In this document: positions 31,171 to 40,332 of the stretch, piece after piece
How positions within the stretch are numbered: position 1 is the stretch's first letter
Layout: every line of letters begins with the position of its first letter
Assembly (NCBI RefSeq): GCF_023507745.1
Contig: NZ_JALPZO010000164.1
Span: 62,001-126,000, forward strand
Length of the DNA: 64,000 nt
Reading direction: 5' to 3'
Source: Vreelandella olivaria
GTDB taxonomy: Bacteria > Pseudomonadota > Gammaproteobacteria > Pseudomonadales > Halomonadaceae
Translations under genes and position numbers: made by a program
The notes under the pieces: generated by a model
The model's database searches: none
Seen by the model: the letters and a program-made list of their open reading frames with translations, nothing else
What the model was told of the DNA's origin: nothing

Positions 31171-34116
31171 ATGAGCGATTTTTCCCCCGGCCAGCGCTGG
31201 ATTAGCGACGGCGAGGCTGAGCTTGGACTCGGCACCGTGCTTAACTGCGACGCCCGTAGCGTTACCATTTTGTTCAGTGCCAGTCAGGAAACCCGTACCT
31301 ACAACACACGCCAGGCTCCGTTAACCCGCGTCATGTTCGGCAGCGGAGACCGCGTGCTATCCGCCGATGGTTGGCAGATGATGGTTGATGACAGCAAAAC
31401 AGCTCACGGCCTGATTACCTATATCGGCGAAGACAGCGAAGGCAACCTGCGTGAGCTGCCGGAGTCGAAACTGGCCGATACCATGCAGTTCGATCAGGCC
31501 CGTGACCGGCTATTAACCGGCCAGGTGGATCGCAACGACTGGTTTGATCTGCGTTTTCGTACCCTGCACCACTACCAGCGAATTGAACAGCACAGTGCCC
31601 TGGGCTTTGCTGGCCCGCGTATCGACCTGATTCCCCATCAGCTCTATATTGCCAACGAGGTGGCCAACCGCCACGCCCCCCGTGTTCTGCTGGCGGACGA
31701 AGTGGGGCTGGGTAAAACCATCGAGGCCGGCCTGATTCTGCACCGCTTGCTGCTGGCAGGCCGGGTGGAACGGGCGCTGATCCTCGTACCGGACAGTCTG
31801 ACCCACCAGTGGCTGGTAGAGCTGCTACGCCGCTTCTCGCTTAACGTCAGCCTGCTTGATGAGCACCAGAGCCAGGCTCACGGCAGCGCTAATCCATTCG
31901 AAAGCGCACAGTTGGTACTGGCCAGCCAAGGCTGGCTATTTGCCAATGCTCACCGCCAGGAGCAGGCACTGGCCAGCCGCTTCGACCTGCTTATTGTTGA
32001 TGAGGCCCACCACCTGGACTGGCGCTCCGAAGGCAGTGGCCCAGGCTATCAGTGTGTTGAGCAGCTCGCTGCTGTCATACCTGGCCTGCTGCTGCTAACG
32101 GCAACACCGGAGCAAATGGGCATTGAGAGCCACTTTGCCCGCCTGCGCCTGCTGGATGCAGAACGCTATCACGATATAGAGCGTTTTAAAGATGAAGAGC
32201 GCCACTACAGCGCCGTTGCCAACGCCATCGACGCCCTGGATGAGCTACCGGGCACGGCGGCCTCCCGTGAGCGTGTGGAGCGCGTTGCCGATGACCGCGA
32301 TAGCCAAGCACTGTTGGGCACCCTATGTAACCCCGAAGCCAGCAGCGCCCAGCAGGATGCCGCCCGCAGCCAGCTGCGCGATGCGCTGCTTGATCGCCAC
32401 GGTACAGGGCGGGTGATGTTCCGCAACAGCCGCCGCCATGTTGGAGGATTCCCCGAGCGCCGTCTGCACCTTGCGGCGCTTGAGCTACCTTCCGCTTACC
32501 GCCGGATACTGCGCCGCTTAGAGCGCGATGACGACTATCTTGATGAGCTGCTGATCGAAACCGGCATGGACCATCCAGATGTGCTGATCTACCCGGACGC
32601 CATGTACCGGGAGCTTAGCAACGACCCGCTTAATACCGAGTCCTGGTGGCATATTGACCCACGGGTTAACTGGCTGCTGGAGAAGCTTAGCGATGATAGC
32701 GAGGGTGGCTTTGCCAACGACAAAGTACTCGTCATCGCCCACCACCGGGAAACTGCTGAAGGTCTTGCTGAAGGATTGAGGGTACTGGGCGGCTACCATG
32801 CACCCGTTTTCCATGAAGGGCTGTCGCTAGTGGAACGCGACCGTGCAGCGGCGGCATTTGCCGACGAAGAGGATGGCTGCCAGGTGCTGGTATGTTCAGA
32901 AATTGGCTCGGAAGGGCGCAACTTTCAGTTCTGCCGCCATCTGGTGATGTTTGATATGCCCCAGCACCCGGATCAATTGGAGCAGCGCATTGGCCGCCTG
33001 GACCGCATTGGGCAACGCCACGCCATAGAGCTGCATGTCCCCACCTTTACGGGCAGCCCCGGCGAGCGGCTGCTGCGCTGGTATCATGAGGGTATGGACG
33101 CCTTCAGTGCCCCCCACGGCATTGGCAGCGACCTCTTTGATGCCTTTGGCGATGCCCTGGCCGATGCGCTGCTTGACGATGAGATGCTCAATGAAATTAT
33201 CGACGAGACCCGGGAAATGTTTAGCGCCAAGCTGGCGGAACGGAATGCTGGCCGCAACCGTCTGCTGGAACTTAATGCCTGCCGTCCAGATCGCGCCCGG
33301 CAGGTTATCGAAGCGGTGCGAGAGCTTGACGAAGACCCAGCACTCCCGAGGTTTGTGGAGCGTGCCCTGGATATTTTTGGTGTGGACAGCCAGGAGATTG
33401 GCAATGGCCTACTCCACCTACAGCCCAGCCAGCATATGTTGGATGGCCTGCCAGGGCTGGTTAAAGGAGAAGAGGGTTTCTCAGCGACCTACAGCCGCGC
33501 CAAGGCCCTGGCAAGGGATGATGTACAGCGGCTCTCCTGGGAGCACCCCCTGCTACGGGAAATGATGGGGCGTATTTTAGACGGCACCATGGGCAACACC
33601 GCACTGGCCCTGCTGCGCCATCCGGCTATTCCCAGCGGCCGTTTGATGACGGAGCTGGTGTTCCGCACCCACTGCCCGGCGCCTAAATCGCTACACCTTA
33701 ACCGCTTTCTCCCGCCAACAGCAGTCCGTGTATTGCTGGATGAATCAGGCGCCAACCTGACCAGCAAAATATCCTTCACGGGTTTGGGCAAAAATCTGCA
33801 GAAGGTTAATAAGTCACTGGCGCGGGATTTGCTCAAAAGCCGCCACGACCAGTTACGCGACCTGCTCTCCCAGGGTGAAAGCGAAGCAGAGCGTGAACTA
33901 CCGAGCATTGTGGAGGCGGCTGAAACTCGTATGCGGGCACAGTTGGATGCCGAGCTTGCCCGGCTGACCGCGCTCGCGGAGCACAACCCATCAGTACGCC
34001 ATGACGAGCTGGATGCCCTGAAAAAGGAGCGTCAGGCACTAAGCGATGCCATTGAAAATACCCGCCTCAGGCTGGACTCCGTGCGGGTAATTATTACCGT
34101 CGACCCCAACGCCTGA
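31171..34116 (+). CDS. rapA: RNA polymerase-associated ATPase RapA (HepA)
   Basis: Swi2/Snf2-type ATPase that recycles stalled RNA polymerase. The 981-residue product (E. coli 968) has N-terminal Tudor-like domains beginning FSPGQRWISDGEAELGLG. The helicase core follows, with Walker A DEVGLGKTIEAGLI near residue 180 and the DEAH box (VDEAHHLDW). The C-terminal RecA lobe shows CSEIGSEGRNFQFC and RIGRLDRIGQ. Monocistronic; the stop is 11 bp from the convergent epimerase gene. Confidence 0.97.
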   Translation: MSDFSPGQRWISDGEAELGLGTVLNCDARSVTILFSASQETRTYNTRQAPLTRVMFGSGDRVLSADGWQMMVDDSKTAHGLITYIGEDSEGNLRELPESKLADTMQFDQARDRLLTGQVDRNDWFDLRFRTLHHYQRIEQHSALGFAGPRIDLIPHQLYIANEVANRHAPRVLLADEVGLGKTIEAGLILHRLLLAGRVERALILVPDSLTHQWLVELLRRFSLNVSLLDEHQSQAHGSANPFESAQLVLASQGWLFANAHRQEQALASRFDLLIVDEAHHLDWRSEGSGPGYQCVEQLAAVIPGLLLLTATPEQMGIESHFARLRLLDAERYHDIERFKDEERHYSAVANAIDALDELPGTAASRERVERVADDRDSQALLGTLCNPEASSAQQDAARSQLRDALLDRHGTGRVMFRNSRRHVGGFPERRLHLAALELPSAYRRILRRLERDDDYLDELLIETGMDHPDVLIYPDAMYRELSNDPLNTESWWHIDPRVNWLLEKLSDDSEGGFANDKVLVIAHHRETAEGLAEGLRVLGGYHAPVFHEGLSLVERDRAAAAFADEEDGCQVLVCSEIGSEGRNFQFCRHLVMFDMPQHPDQLEQRIGRLDRIGQRHAIELHVPTFTGSPGERLLRWYHEGMDAFSAPHGIGSDLFDAFGDALADALLDDEMLNEIIDETREMFSAKLAERNAGRNRLLELNACRPDRARQVIEAVRELDEDPALPRFVERALDIFGVDSQEIGNGLLHLQPSQHMLDGLPGLVKGEEGFSATYSRAKALARDDVQRLSWEHPLLREMMGRILDGTMGNTALALLRHPAIPSGRLMTELVFRTHCPAPKSLHLNRFLPPTAVRVLLDESGANLTSKISFTGLGKNLQKVNKSLARDLLKSRHDQLRDLLSQGESEAERELPSIVEAAETRMRAQLDAELARLTALAEHNPSVRHDELDALKKERQALSDAIENTRLRLDSVRVIITVDPNA

Positions 34117-34127
34117 ACCTGTGGAAG

Positions 34128-35030
34128 CTAGAGGATCGCTTCCAGCGCCTTATCGAGTGTCGGGTATTGGAAAGTAAACCCGGCCTTCAGCAGACGGGCA
34201 GGACGCATATCCGCTCCGCTAAGCAGCAGTTGCGACATTTCCCCCAAGCCCGCCTTCAATACGAAGGCGGGTACGGGAAGTATCGCTGGCCGATTAAGTT
34301 TGCGAGCCAGCGTTTGGCTAAATTCAGCGTTAGTGACGGGGTGCGGTGCACTGGCGTTAAATACCCCGGAAAGCGACGGTTCGTTTAATAGCAGAATAAT
34401 TACCGCCACCAGGTCATCACGGTGAACCCAAGGCATAAACTGCCTGCCATCACCAAAACGCCCACCAAGCCCTAGCTTAAATGGCGGCAGCATTTTCTGC
34501 AGAGACCCACCTCCCGCTGCTAACACCAGGCCAATCCGGATAATCGCCAACCGGATGCCTAATGCCTCAACCGGCCTGGCGGCTGCTTCCCACTGCGCAC
34601 ATAGCCGATGGGCAAACTCATCAGTGGGCGTGGTGGTTTCATCTACCACCTTATCGCCTTGATCGCCGTAATACCCCATGGCAGAACCGCTCACCATCAC
34701 CTGGGGTAACGGCTGGCTGTTAGCGTTTAATTGCTCGCATAACGCCACCAATTGTGCGGTGCTTTCCACCCTCGAGTTCAGCAGCCGTTTCTTTTGGTTA
34801 TCGGACCAACGCTTGGCAGCAATCGATTCTCCGGCCAGATTCACCAGCGCATCTGGTGGAGTATCAATAAACGCCTGGGCACTTTCGCGAATGTCGCACA
34901 CTTCAGGAAGCCGATCACGCACCTTATGAGGCGTTCGGGAAACCACTTGAACGTCGTGCCCTTGCGCTACCAGTTGCTGACAGAGACGCTGGCCTACAAA
35001 GCCACTACCTCCGGTGATTAATACCCGCAT
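34128..35030 (-). CDS. TIGR01777-type NAD(P)-dependent epimerase (YfcH-like)
   Basis: Extended short-chain dehydrogenase of unknown substrate. The ATG at 35030, 7 nt after AGGAG, gives MRVLITGGSGFVGQRL with the Rossmann GGSGFVG motif. The eight residues upstream in frame are not family-like. At 300 residues it matches YfcH (297). It contains NLAGESIAAKRW, YYGDQGDKVVDE and a C-terminal DUF1731-like tail (ADMRPARLLKAGFTFQYP). It is divergent from the MerR/photolyase pair across a spacer full of TTGTAC motifs. From memory, Pseudomonas keeps a similar gene next to phrB and a LitR-type regulator, so it may belong to the same light regulon. Confidence 0.9.
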   Translation of the reverse strand: MRVLITGGSGFVGQRLCQQLVAQGHDVQVVSRTPHKVRDRLPEVCDIRESAQAFIDTPPDALVNLAGESIAAKRWSDNQKKRLLNSRVESTAQLVALCEQLNANSQPLPQVMVSGSAMGYYGDQGDKVVDETTTPTDEFAHRLCAQWEAAARPVEALGIRLAIIRIGLVLAAGGGSLQKMLPPFKLGLGGRFGDGRQFMPWVHRDDLVAVIILLLNEPSLSGVFNASAPHPVTNAEFSQTLARKLNRPAILPVPAFVLKAGLGEMSQLLLSGADMRPARLLKAGFTFQYPTLDKALEAIL

Positions 35031-35040
35031 CGTGTCGCTC

Positions 35041-35629
35041 CTGTGGTTTAACAATCATCGCTGACGATTAGCTTAGCAGTTGCGTGCCAACTTAATTGTA
35101 CGAAATTTATACGGCTGTGCGACAACCAACGACAGGATGAACATTACCCCGTTGGTACAACGCGTTGAGGATATCACCGGATAACTGCTGTCCTTACCAC
35201 CAATATCATCTGCAAACATACTCGATGCAGCAGAGCTGACCAGGTGCGCTGGTGGAAAACGACTGACAACCGCATAGTGAGTATCCATATCTGTGAATCT
35301 GCGCCGCCGTCATACTTGTACAACAACAAGGGGCTGGTGTACGGCAAGAGCGCATTGACAGTCACTATGTGGAAAGGGCTCCATGTTCAGAAAATAAGCA
35401 GAGAAACAGTACTATTAGGCCGGTCGGTTTATTAGCACATGCCCCATAGCCATTGCTGCAGAACACCGCGAAGGTTGTACCTAACAGCCATAAGTTGTAC
35501 AAAGGTGACTATAATAGCGTGCAACTATTCATTCGATTATGTGGCACAACGCTCTTTTGGCGTAATCACTTAGCCACGGCATCTACTGACAGACCCCTGC
35601 AGCATTCAGCAGCAGGCAACCAAGAGGCA
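35041..35629. promoter_or_regulatory. Regulatory spacer with an array of TTGTAC motifs
   Basis: A roughly 590-bp gene-free region between the epimerase and MerR genes. TTGTAC occurs at 35096-35101, 35316-35321 (as the palindrome TTGTACAA), 35475-35480 and 35495-35500, and on the other strand (GTACAA) at 35155-35160. A related GTGTACG is at 35337-35343. The last two are spaced exactly 20 bp and sit just before a perfect TATAAT (35510-35515). These are plausible operators of the neighbouring MerR/LitR-like regulator. The central part (about 35165-35310) shows no recognisable feature. Confidence 0.6.
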
Positions 35630-35638
35630 ATGGCGCCC

Positions 35639-36559
35639 ATGAGCAACAAGGCGACCCACCCACCCGACACCCCACTCTATCCGATTCGGGAAGTTTCCCG
35701 GCTAACGGGTGTGAACTCGGTCACCCTGCGCGCTTGGGAGCGACGCTACGGTTTAATTCGTCCACAACGCACACCGAAAGGCCACCGGCTATATGCACAA
35801 GACGATATCACGCGTATAGAGCGCATTCTGCAGTGGCTAAACCGGGGTGTGCCCGTTAGTCAGGTAGCTGATTTACTGGACCAGCCTGAAACCATCGAAA
35901 CACCTGCCCCGGTTGCAGGGGACTGGGCCAGCCAGCGCCAGCAGTTGCAGGCCACGATTGAAGGGGTTGATCTGCCCAGGCTTGAAACGCTTTACCATCA
36001 GAGTCTGGCGCTTTACCCACTTAGCGTGGCCATAAACGAACTATGGCAGCCAATTATTCTAACGCTGGAAGCGAAGTGGGCCATTCAACCTGATGACCTT
36101 GTTCGCCGTACCTTTGAAGCTTTTTTGCGCAGCCAGGTTGGTATTCGTCTGCACTATGCCAACCAAACCACGCGGGGCCCGCTGATTTTACTTAGTGCCA
36201 TGCCTGACGACCCTGGCCCTTTGTGGGTATTGATGGCCGCGCTAATGGCCAGCGAGCAAGGCTATCGGGTTCAACTGTTTGACCATGCCCTGGCACTCTC
36301 CAACCTCCCCCAGGCCGTAGCACGGCTGCACTCTTCCATGGTGCTGCTTTCCAGCGGACAGCGGGAAAGTGATCACTATATTCGCCAGGCGCTCCCCCAG
36401 GCGGCGCAATCTCTAAACGTGCCCATTGGTGTATGCGGTGAAGTGGCGCGGCTCAGAGAGAGCGAATTGCGCGACAGCCCTGTCCATATGCTGGGAGATG
36501 ACCTCCCCCAGGCAATTGCCCGGCTACGCCCGCTGCTACGAGAATCGGGCATTCTGTAG
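35639..36559 (+). CDS. MerR-family regulator with degenerate B12-binding domain (class II LitR-like)
   Basis: Likely light- or stress-responsive repressor. The ATG at 35639 lies 11 nt after AAGAGG; the frame is open from 35453, but the extra residues are not family-like. Residues 10-80 form a MerR helix-turn-helix (PIREVSRLTGVNSVTLRAWERRYG). Residues 95-170 resemble the helical B12-binding cap, and residues 175-306 a Rossmann-like B12 domain. The cobalamin-ligating E-x-H-x-x-G motif is replaced by DDPGPLW, so AdoCbl binding is unlikely. This matches class II LitR proteins of Pseudomonas, which act with LOV photoreceptors. It lies 78 bp upstream of the photolyase gene. Confidence 0.85.
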   Translation: MSNKATHPPDTPLYPIREVSRLTGVNSVTLRAWERRYGLIRPQRTPKGHRLYAQDDITRIERILQWLNRGVPVSQVADLLDQPETIETPAPVAGDWASQRQQLQATIEGVDLPRLETLYHQSLALYPLSVAINELWQPIILTLEAKWAIQPDDLVRRTFEAFLRSQVGIRLHYANQTTRGPLILLSAMPDDPGPLWVLMAALMASEQGYRVQLFDHALALSNLPQAVARLHSSMVLLSSGQRESDHYIRQALPQAAQSLNVPIGVCGEVARLRESELRDSPVHMLGDDLPQAIARLRPLLRESGIL

Positions 36560-36582
36560 TATAGGATAGCAGCAGTGAATAT

Positions 36583-36617
36583 GGCCGCTTACCCATTGGG
36601 GCAGCGGTCAATTTTTT
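36583..36617 (+). terminator. Possible terminator/attenuator between the MerR gene and phrB
   Basis: GGCCGCT (36583-36589) can pair with AGCGGTC (36603-36609, one G-U) across a 13-nt loop, followed by AA and six T (36612-36617). It ends 20 bp before the phrB start and could reduce read-through from the regulator gene. The stem is short, so this is tentative. Confidence 0.4.
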
Positions 36618-36637
36618 AGCACGGTGCAGGAGGCGCA

Positions 36638-38050
36638 ATGAACTTACAGCTCGTATGGTTGCGCAGTGATTTGCGTATTCATGACAATTCAGCCCTCGCG
36701 GCGGCGGCTGCCAAAGGCCCCGTGGTGGCGGTTTTTTTACGCAGCGTTCAGCAGTGGCAATCCCATGGCCACGGCGCCAACAAAATCGACTTCTGGAACC
36801 GCGGCGTGACGGCCATCAAAACCTCGCTCAACGGTCTCAATATCCCCTTGTTGCTGCGTGATATCGCATCCTATAACGAAGTCCCCAACGTGCTGCTCGA
36901 TATCGCCCGTGCGCATCAGATTGAACAACTGCACTTCAACGTGGAGTACCCACTGAACGAGCGCCGCCGTGATCAGGCAGTGTTGGCTGCCTTCAAGCAC
37001 CATGGCATTGCTGCCCAAAGCCACCACGATGCCATCGCCTTTCCTCCCGGCACACTATTAACCGGCAAAGGCGATTATTACGGTGTGTTTACACCGTTTT
37101 CCAACGCCTGGCACAAGCAGATCACCCAGGGGCAGTTGGCGCTGCGCGATACACCTGAGGTGCAGTCACCACTCGCTATCAAGAGTGACACGTTACCCGC
37201 ATTACCAGCGCTGGAAGGCACGCCGGTTGACGAACGGCTGTGGCCTGCGGGTGAGGATGCTGCCAGTGACCGACTCGAACGTTTCCTGCGCTTTCGCGGG
37301 CGACACTATCAAGACCAGCGTAACTTCCCTAATGTGTGCGGCACCAGTGAGCTCTCCCCTTATCTAGCCATGGGAATGATCTCTTTTCGTCAGTGCCTAC
37401 AGGCCGTGATAAGTGAAAACGGAGGTCATCTGGCCGATGGCGATGCCGGCCTATCCGCCTGGGTAAATGAGCTGATTTGGCGAGAGTTTTACCAGCACGT
37501 GGCGGTAGGTTTCCCCCAGGTGTGCCGCCACCAGCCTTTTCAGGAGCATACCAGGCAGCTTAAATGGCGTAACGATGATGAGGGCTTTCAGGCATGGTGC
37601 GAAGGGCGCACCGGCTATCCATTGGTGGACGCCGCAATGCACCAACTGGTCAATACTGGCTGGATGCATAACCGCCTGCGCATGGTGACAGCGATGTTTC
37701 TAAGCAAGCACTTACTCATCGACTGGCGGCGTGGCGAAGCCTTTTTCATGCGCCATCTGATAGACGGCGAGTTTTGCGCCAATAACGGCGGCTGGCAGTG
37801 GGCCGCCTCAACCGGCACCGACGCCGCCCCCTACTTTCGTATTTTTAACCCGACCACCCAGTCAACACGCTTTGACCCTGAGGGTGAATTTATCGCCCAC
37901 TGGCTTCCTGAGCTTAACAGCCTACCGGCAAAAGCCCGCCACGCGCCGCCTCAGGACATGCTGACTCAACTTGATTACCCAGCACCTATCGTTGACCACA
38001 AAGCTGCCCGCCAGCGCGCTTTAGATGCTTTTCAAGCACTCAGCAACTAG
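36638..38050 (+). CDS. phrB: Deoxyribodipyrimidine photo-lyase (class I CPD photolyase)
   Basis: Blue-light-driven repair of cyclobutane pyrimidine dimers using FADH-. The 470-residue protein (E. coli 472) starts MNLQLVWLRSDLRIHDNSAL (antenna-domain Rossmann fold), with AGGAGG 5 nt upstream. The C-terminal FAD domain includes LSPYLAMGMIS, WVNELIWREFYQH, TGYPLVDAAMHQL and NGGWQWAASTGTDAAPYFRIFNP, all class I signatures. Its position after a LitR-like regulator suggests light-induced expression. Confidence 0.97.
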   Translation: MNLQLVWLRSDLRIHDNSALAAAAAKGPVVAVFLRSVQQWQSHGHGANKIDFWNRGVTAIKTSLNGLNIPLLLRDIASYNEVPNVLLDIARAHQIEQLHFNVEYPLNERRRDQAVLAAFKHHGIAAQSHHDAIAFPPGTLLTGKGDYYGVFTPFSNAWHKQITQGQLALRDTPEVQSPLAIKSDTLPALPALEGTPVDERLWPAGEDAASDRLERFLRFRGRHYQDQRNFPNVCGTSELSPYLAMGMISFRQCLQAVISENGGHLADGDAGLSAWVNELIWREFYQHVAVGFPQVCRHQPFQEHTRQLKWRNDDEGFQAWCEGRTGYPLVDAAMHQLVNTGWMHNRLRMVTAMFLSKHLLIDWRRGEAFFMRHLIDGEFCANNGGWQWAASTGTDAAPYFRIFNPTTQSTRFDPEGEFIAHWLPELNSLPAKARHAPPQDMLTQLDYPAPIVDHKAARQRALDAFQALSN

Positions 38051-38151
38051 TTTTGTAAAACAGCCTACGAACCCCAACCCAAGCAGCTATTTGGGCTGTT
38101 CTTGCGGGGCCTTGAGCGGCTACACAACTCTTATTATGAATATACTTCCCG

Positions 38152-39990
38152 TCAGCTGGCGCCTTCGGCTAATGGCAGTGGTGCCCAAAGCTGCTCCAAC
38201 TCGTCGGCGGGAAGTGGCCTTGCGAAGTAGTAGCCTTGTACTAGCGTACAGCCCGCATTAATCAGAAACTGGCACTGTTCCTGGGTTTCGACACCTTCAG
38301 CCACCACCTCAAGGCCCATGCCTGCTGCCATGGCAAGTACAGCGGTTACAATGGCAGCATCAGCCTTGTCATGGGGCAACTCGCGAATAAACGCCCGGTC
38401 CAGCTTAATTTTATCTACCGGTAAACGCTTTAAATAGCCCAACGATGAGTAGCCGGTACCAAAATCATCAATGGCAACGGTGTAACCCAAATCACGCAGA
38501 ACCTGCAACCGTGGCCCCATATCCCCTGCCCGCTCATCCAGCAACACTGACTCGGTCAGTTCCAGACCAATCTGCGCGGGCCGTAGCCGGTAGCGCTCCA
38601 GGCAGGTGGCTAGCTGGGCTTCCAAATCTCCCTGGAAAAGCTGGAGTGCTGAGATATTAATCCAGACGATGACTTTCGGCATGCCACTGTTCTGCCAGTG
38701 GGCCTGCTGTGCACAGGCTTTTTCGATCACCCAGCTGCCCAGTTCTGCCATCAGGCCGTGCCGCTCTGCCAAGGGGATAAAATCCCCAGGAGAAATCATG
38801 CCGTTCTGGGGATGGCGCCAGCGCAACAGCGCTTCCATACCCATCAATGCACCGCTGCCGGGATGGTGCTGGGTTTGATAGTGGAGTTCCAACTGGTCAC
38901 CTGAAATCAGCGCCGCACGAAGATCACTTACCAGGGCAAGCTGTGGGTTATCCTGCTTATCAAGCGCGGGTCGGAAACGTTGGCTATGATTGCGCCCTAA
39001 CCGCTTGGCGCTATACATCGCGGACTCCAAACGCTGAAAGAGCACACCTGAATCGCGCCCATCTTCTGGCGCCCGGCAGCTGCCAATCGTCAACCCCAGG
39101 CGCAATGACTGATCATGAATTTCAAACGGTCGGCACATATGATCGCGCAGGGTAGCTACCCACTTATCATGATCATTAAAGGTGGTGGTGCGAATCACAA
39201 TAAACTCATCCCCCCCTAAACGCCCTACAACGCTACCCGCCATATAGCCTGCCAGGCGTTGAGCGAAGCGCGCCAGCAACCGATCCCCCTGTTCAACCCC
39301 CAGGCTATCGTTTACCGATTTCAGGCCATCGATATCAATTAACGCCATATCCAGACTTTCACCCGCACGCAGATGACGCAGCCGTGACGACATCAGGTCA
39401 TGCAACCGGCGCCGATTTGGCAGACCAGTCAGAGGGTCTTCATAACCAATGCGGCGCAGGTCACGCTCGCGGGCTTTTTGCGCCGAGATATCGGTAAACA
39501 GGCTGATAAAATGGGTGATTTTGCCACGCTGATCGGTGATTGCCCGCACTTTAAGCCACTCAGGATATTCATCGCCATGTTTACGACGATTCCACATCTC
39601 ACCTTCCCAGCGGCCAGTCGCTTTCAGCGTACTCCAGAAAGTTTGATAAAATGTTTTATCGTGGCGCGGAGCCGCCAGCGTTTCCAGCTTGCGGCCAATC
39701 ACCTCCTGGCTGTCATAGCCGGTAATCTCCGTAAACGCAGGGTTGACAGCCAGGATGCGATTATGCACATCGCTAATCACCATGGCATCACCTGCAAGCC
39801 CTATCGCATCCTGGGAAAGACGCAGGCGTAAGCGCTGCTGGCGCACCTGGTTCCACGCATCCCATAAACCAAACGCCACTATGCTGGCGGCCACCATTCG
39901 CAGTGCAGCATCGGATATCCAAACACAGGCAGGAAGCGCCATCAGCGCCATCCAGACCAGCGGGCGATTAAGAGAAACAGGCAGCCACAT
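38152..39990 (-). CDS. PAS-GGDEF-EAL cyclic-di-GMP protein
   Basis: Membrane-anchored enzyme of c-di-GMP turnover. The 612-residue product has two N-terminal hydrophobic segments (about 8-45), a PAS domain (AMVISDVHNRILAVNPAF, about 65-180), a GGDEF domain with intact GRLGGDEF near residue 267 but no RxxD inhibitory site five residues before it, and an EAL domain with MEALLRWRHP near residue 390 and DDFGTGYSSLGYL near 520. Both catalytic motifs look intact, so synthesis, hydrolysis or both are possible. Convergent with phrB. Confidence 0.93.
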   Translation of the reverse strand: MWLPVSLNRPLVWMALMALPACVWISDAALRMVAASIVAFGLWDAWNQVRQQRLRLRLSQDAIGLAGDAMVISDVHNRILAVNPAFTEITGYDSQEVIGRKLETLAAPRHDKTFYQTFWSTLKATGRWEGEMWNRRKHGDEYPEWLKVRAITDQRGKITHFISLFTDISAQKARERDLRRIGYEDPLTGLPNRRRLHDLMSSRLRHLRAGESLDMALIDIDGLKSVNDSLGVEQGDRLLARFAQRLAGYMAGSVVGRLGGDEFIVIRTTTFNDHDKWVATLRDHMCRPFEIHDQSLRLGLTIGSCRAPEDGRDSGVLFQRLESAMYSAKRLGRNHSQRFRPALDKQDNPQLALVSDLRAALISGDQLELHYQTQHHPGSGALMGMEALLRWRHPQNGMISPGDFIPLAERHGLMAELGSWVIEKACAQQAHWQNSGMPKVIVWINISALQLFQGDLEAQLATCLERYRLRPAQIGLELTESVLLDERAGDMGPRLQVLRDLGYTVAIDDFGTGYSSLGYLKRLPVDKIKLDRAFIRELPHDKADAAIVTAVLAMAAGMGLEVVAEGVETQEQCQFLINAGCTLVQGYYFARPLPADELEQLWAPLPLAEGAS

Positions 39991-40332
39991 GGAAATCTAT
40001 TGTGTCCTATAAATGAACTTGGTAGGAAATGCGTAGCAGACATACGCACCATGCCGCTTTAAATACTTGCACCCTACATATTACGTCAATAAGGCGTTTA
40101 TTGTGCAAATTCGCTACTCATAGCATCGCAATGCCTTAACACGCGTTATCGGCATCTAGTTAAAAAGCTGTAGAAATACACGATAAGTGGTCAACAACGT
40201 GCATTCAGAGGTTTCGGGAAGTAGACTAGGCTTGGCCTTGCGGGCCGTGCCTCGGCGCTATGCTCCGGTGCTATGCCTCGGCTTTTGGTGCCGCACGCGG
40301 CCAACAACCATCTTGATACTCGGAACGACTCA
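39991..40332. other. Intergenic region upstream of fabA and the GGDEF-EAL gene
   Basis: A 342-bp gene-free spacer between two divergent genes. It is AT-rich up to about 40190 and must contain the promoters of both. AGTGGTCAACAACGT near 40184-40199 faintly resembles a FadR operator (ACTGGTC-type), but the match is partial. The 3' part holds the 13-bp tandem repeats listed separately. Confidence 0.4.
40244..40282 (+). repeat. Three tandem 13-bp repeats upstream of fabA
   Basis: Three consecutive 13-mers: GCCGTGCCTCGGC (40244), GCTATGCTCCGGT (40257) and GCTATGCCTCGGC (40270). They lie 50 bp before the fabA start. They may be slippage products or part of the 5' UTR; no known function is recognised. 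Confidence 0.6.

Noticed and set aside
35244..35435. 63-codon open frame in the regulatory spacer upstream of the MerR gene
   Set aside because: No ribosome binding site, no family resemblance, and it contains TTGTAC motifs that fit a regulatory role better.
35453..35638. Possible 62-residue N-terminal extension of the MerR-family regulator
   Set aside because: The extension crosses the TTGTAC repeats and a TATAAT promoter element; the ATG at 35639 gives a family-like N-terminus.
40273..40332. Possible 20-residue N-terminal extension of FabA
   Set aside because: It overlaps the 13-bp tandem repeats, and alignment with E. coli FabA starts exactly at the GTG at 40333.
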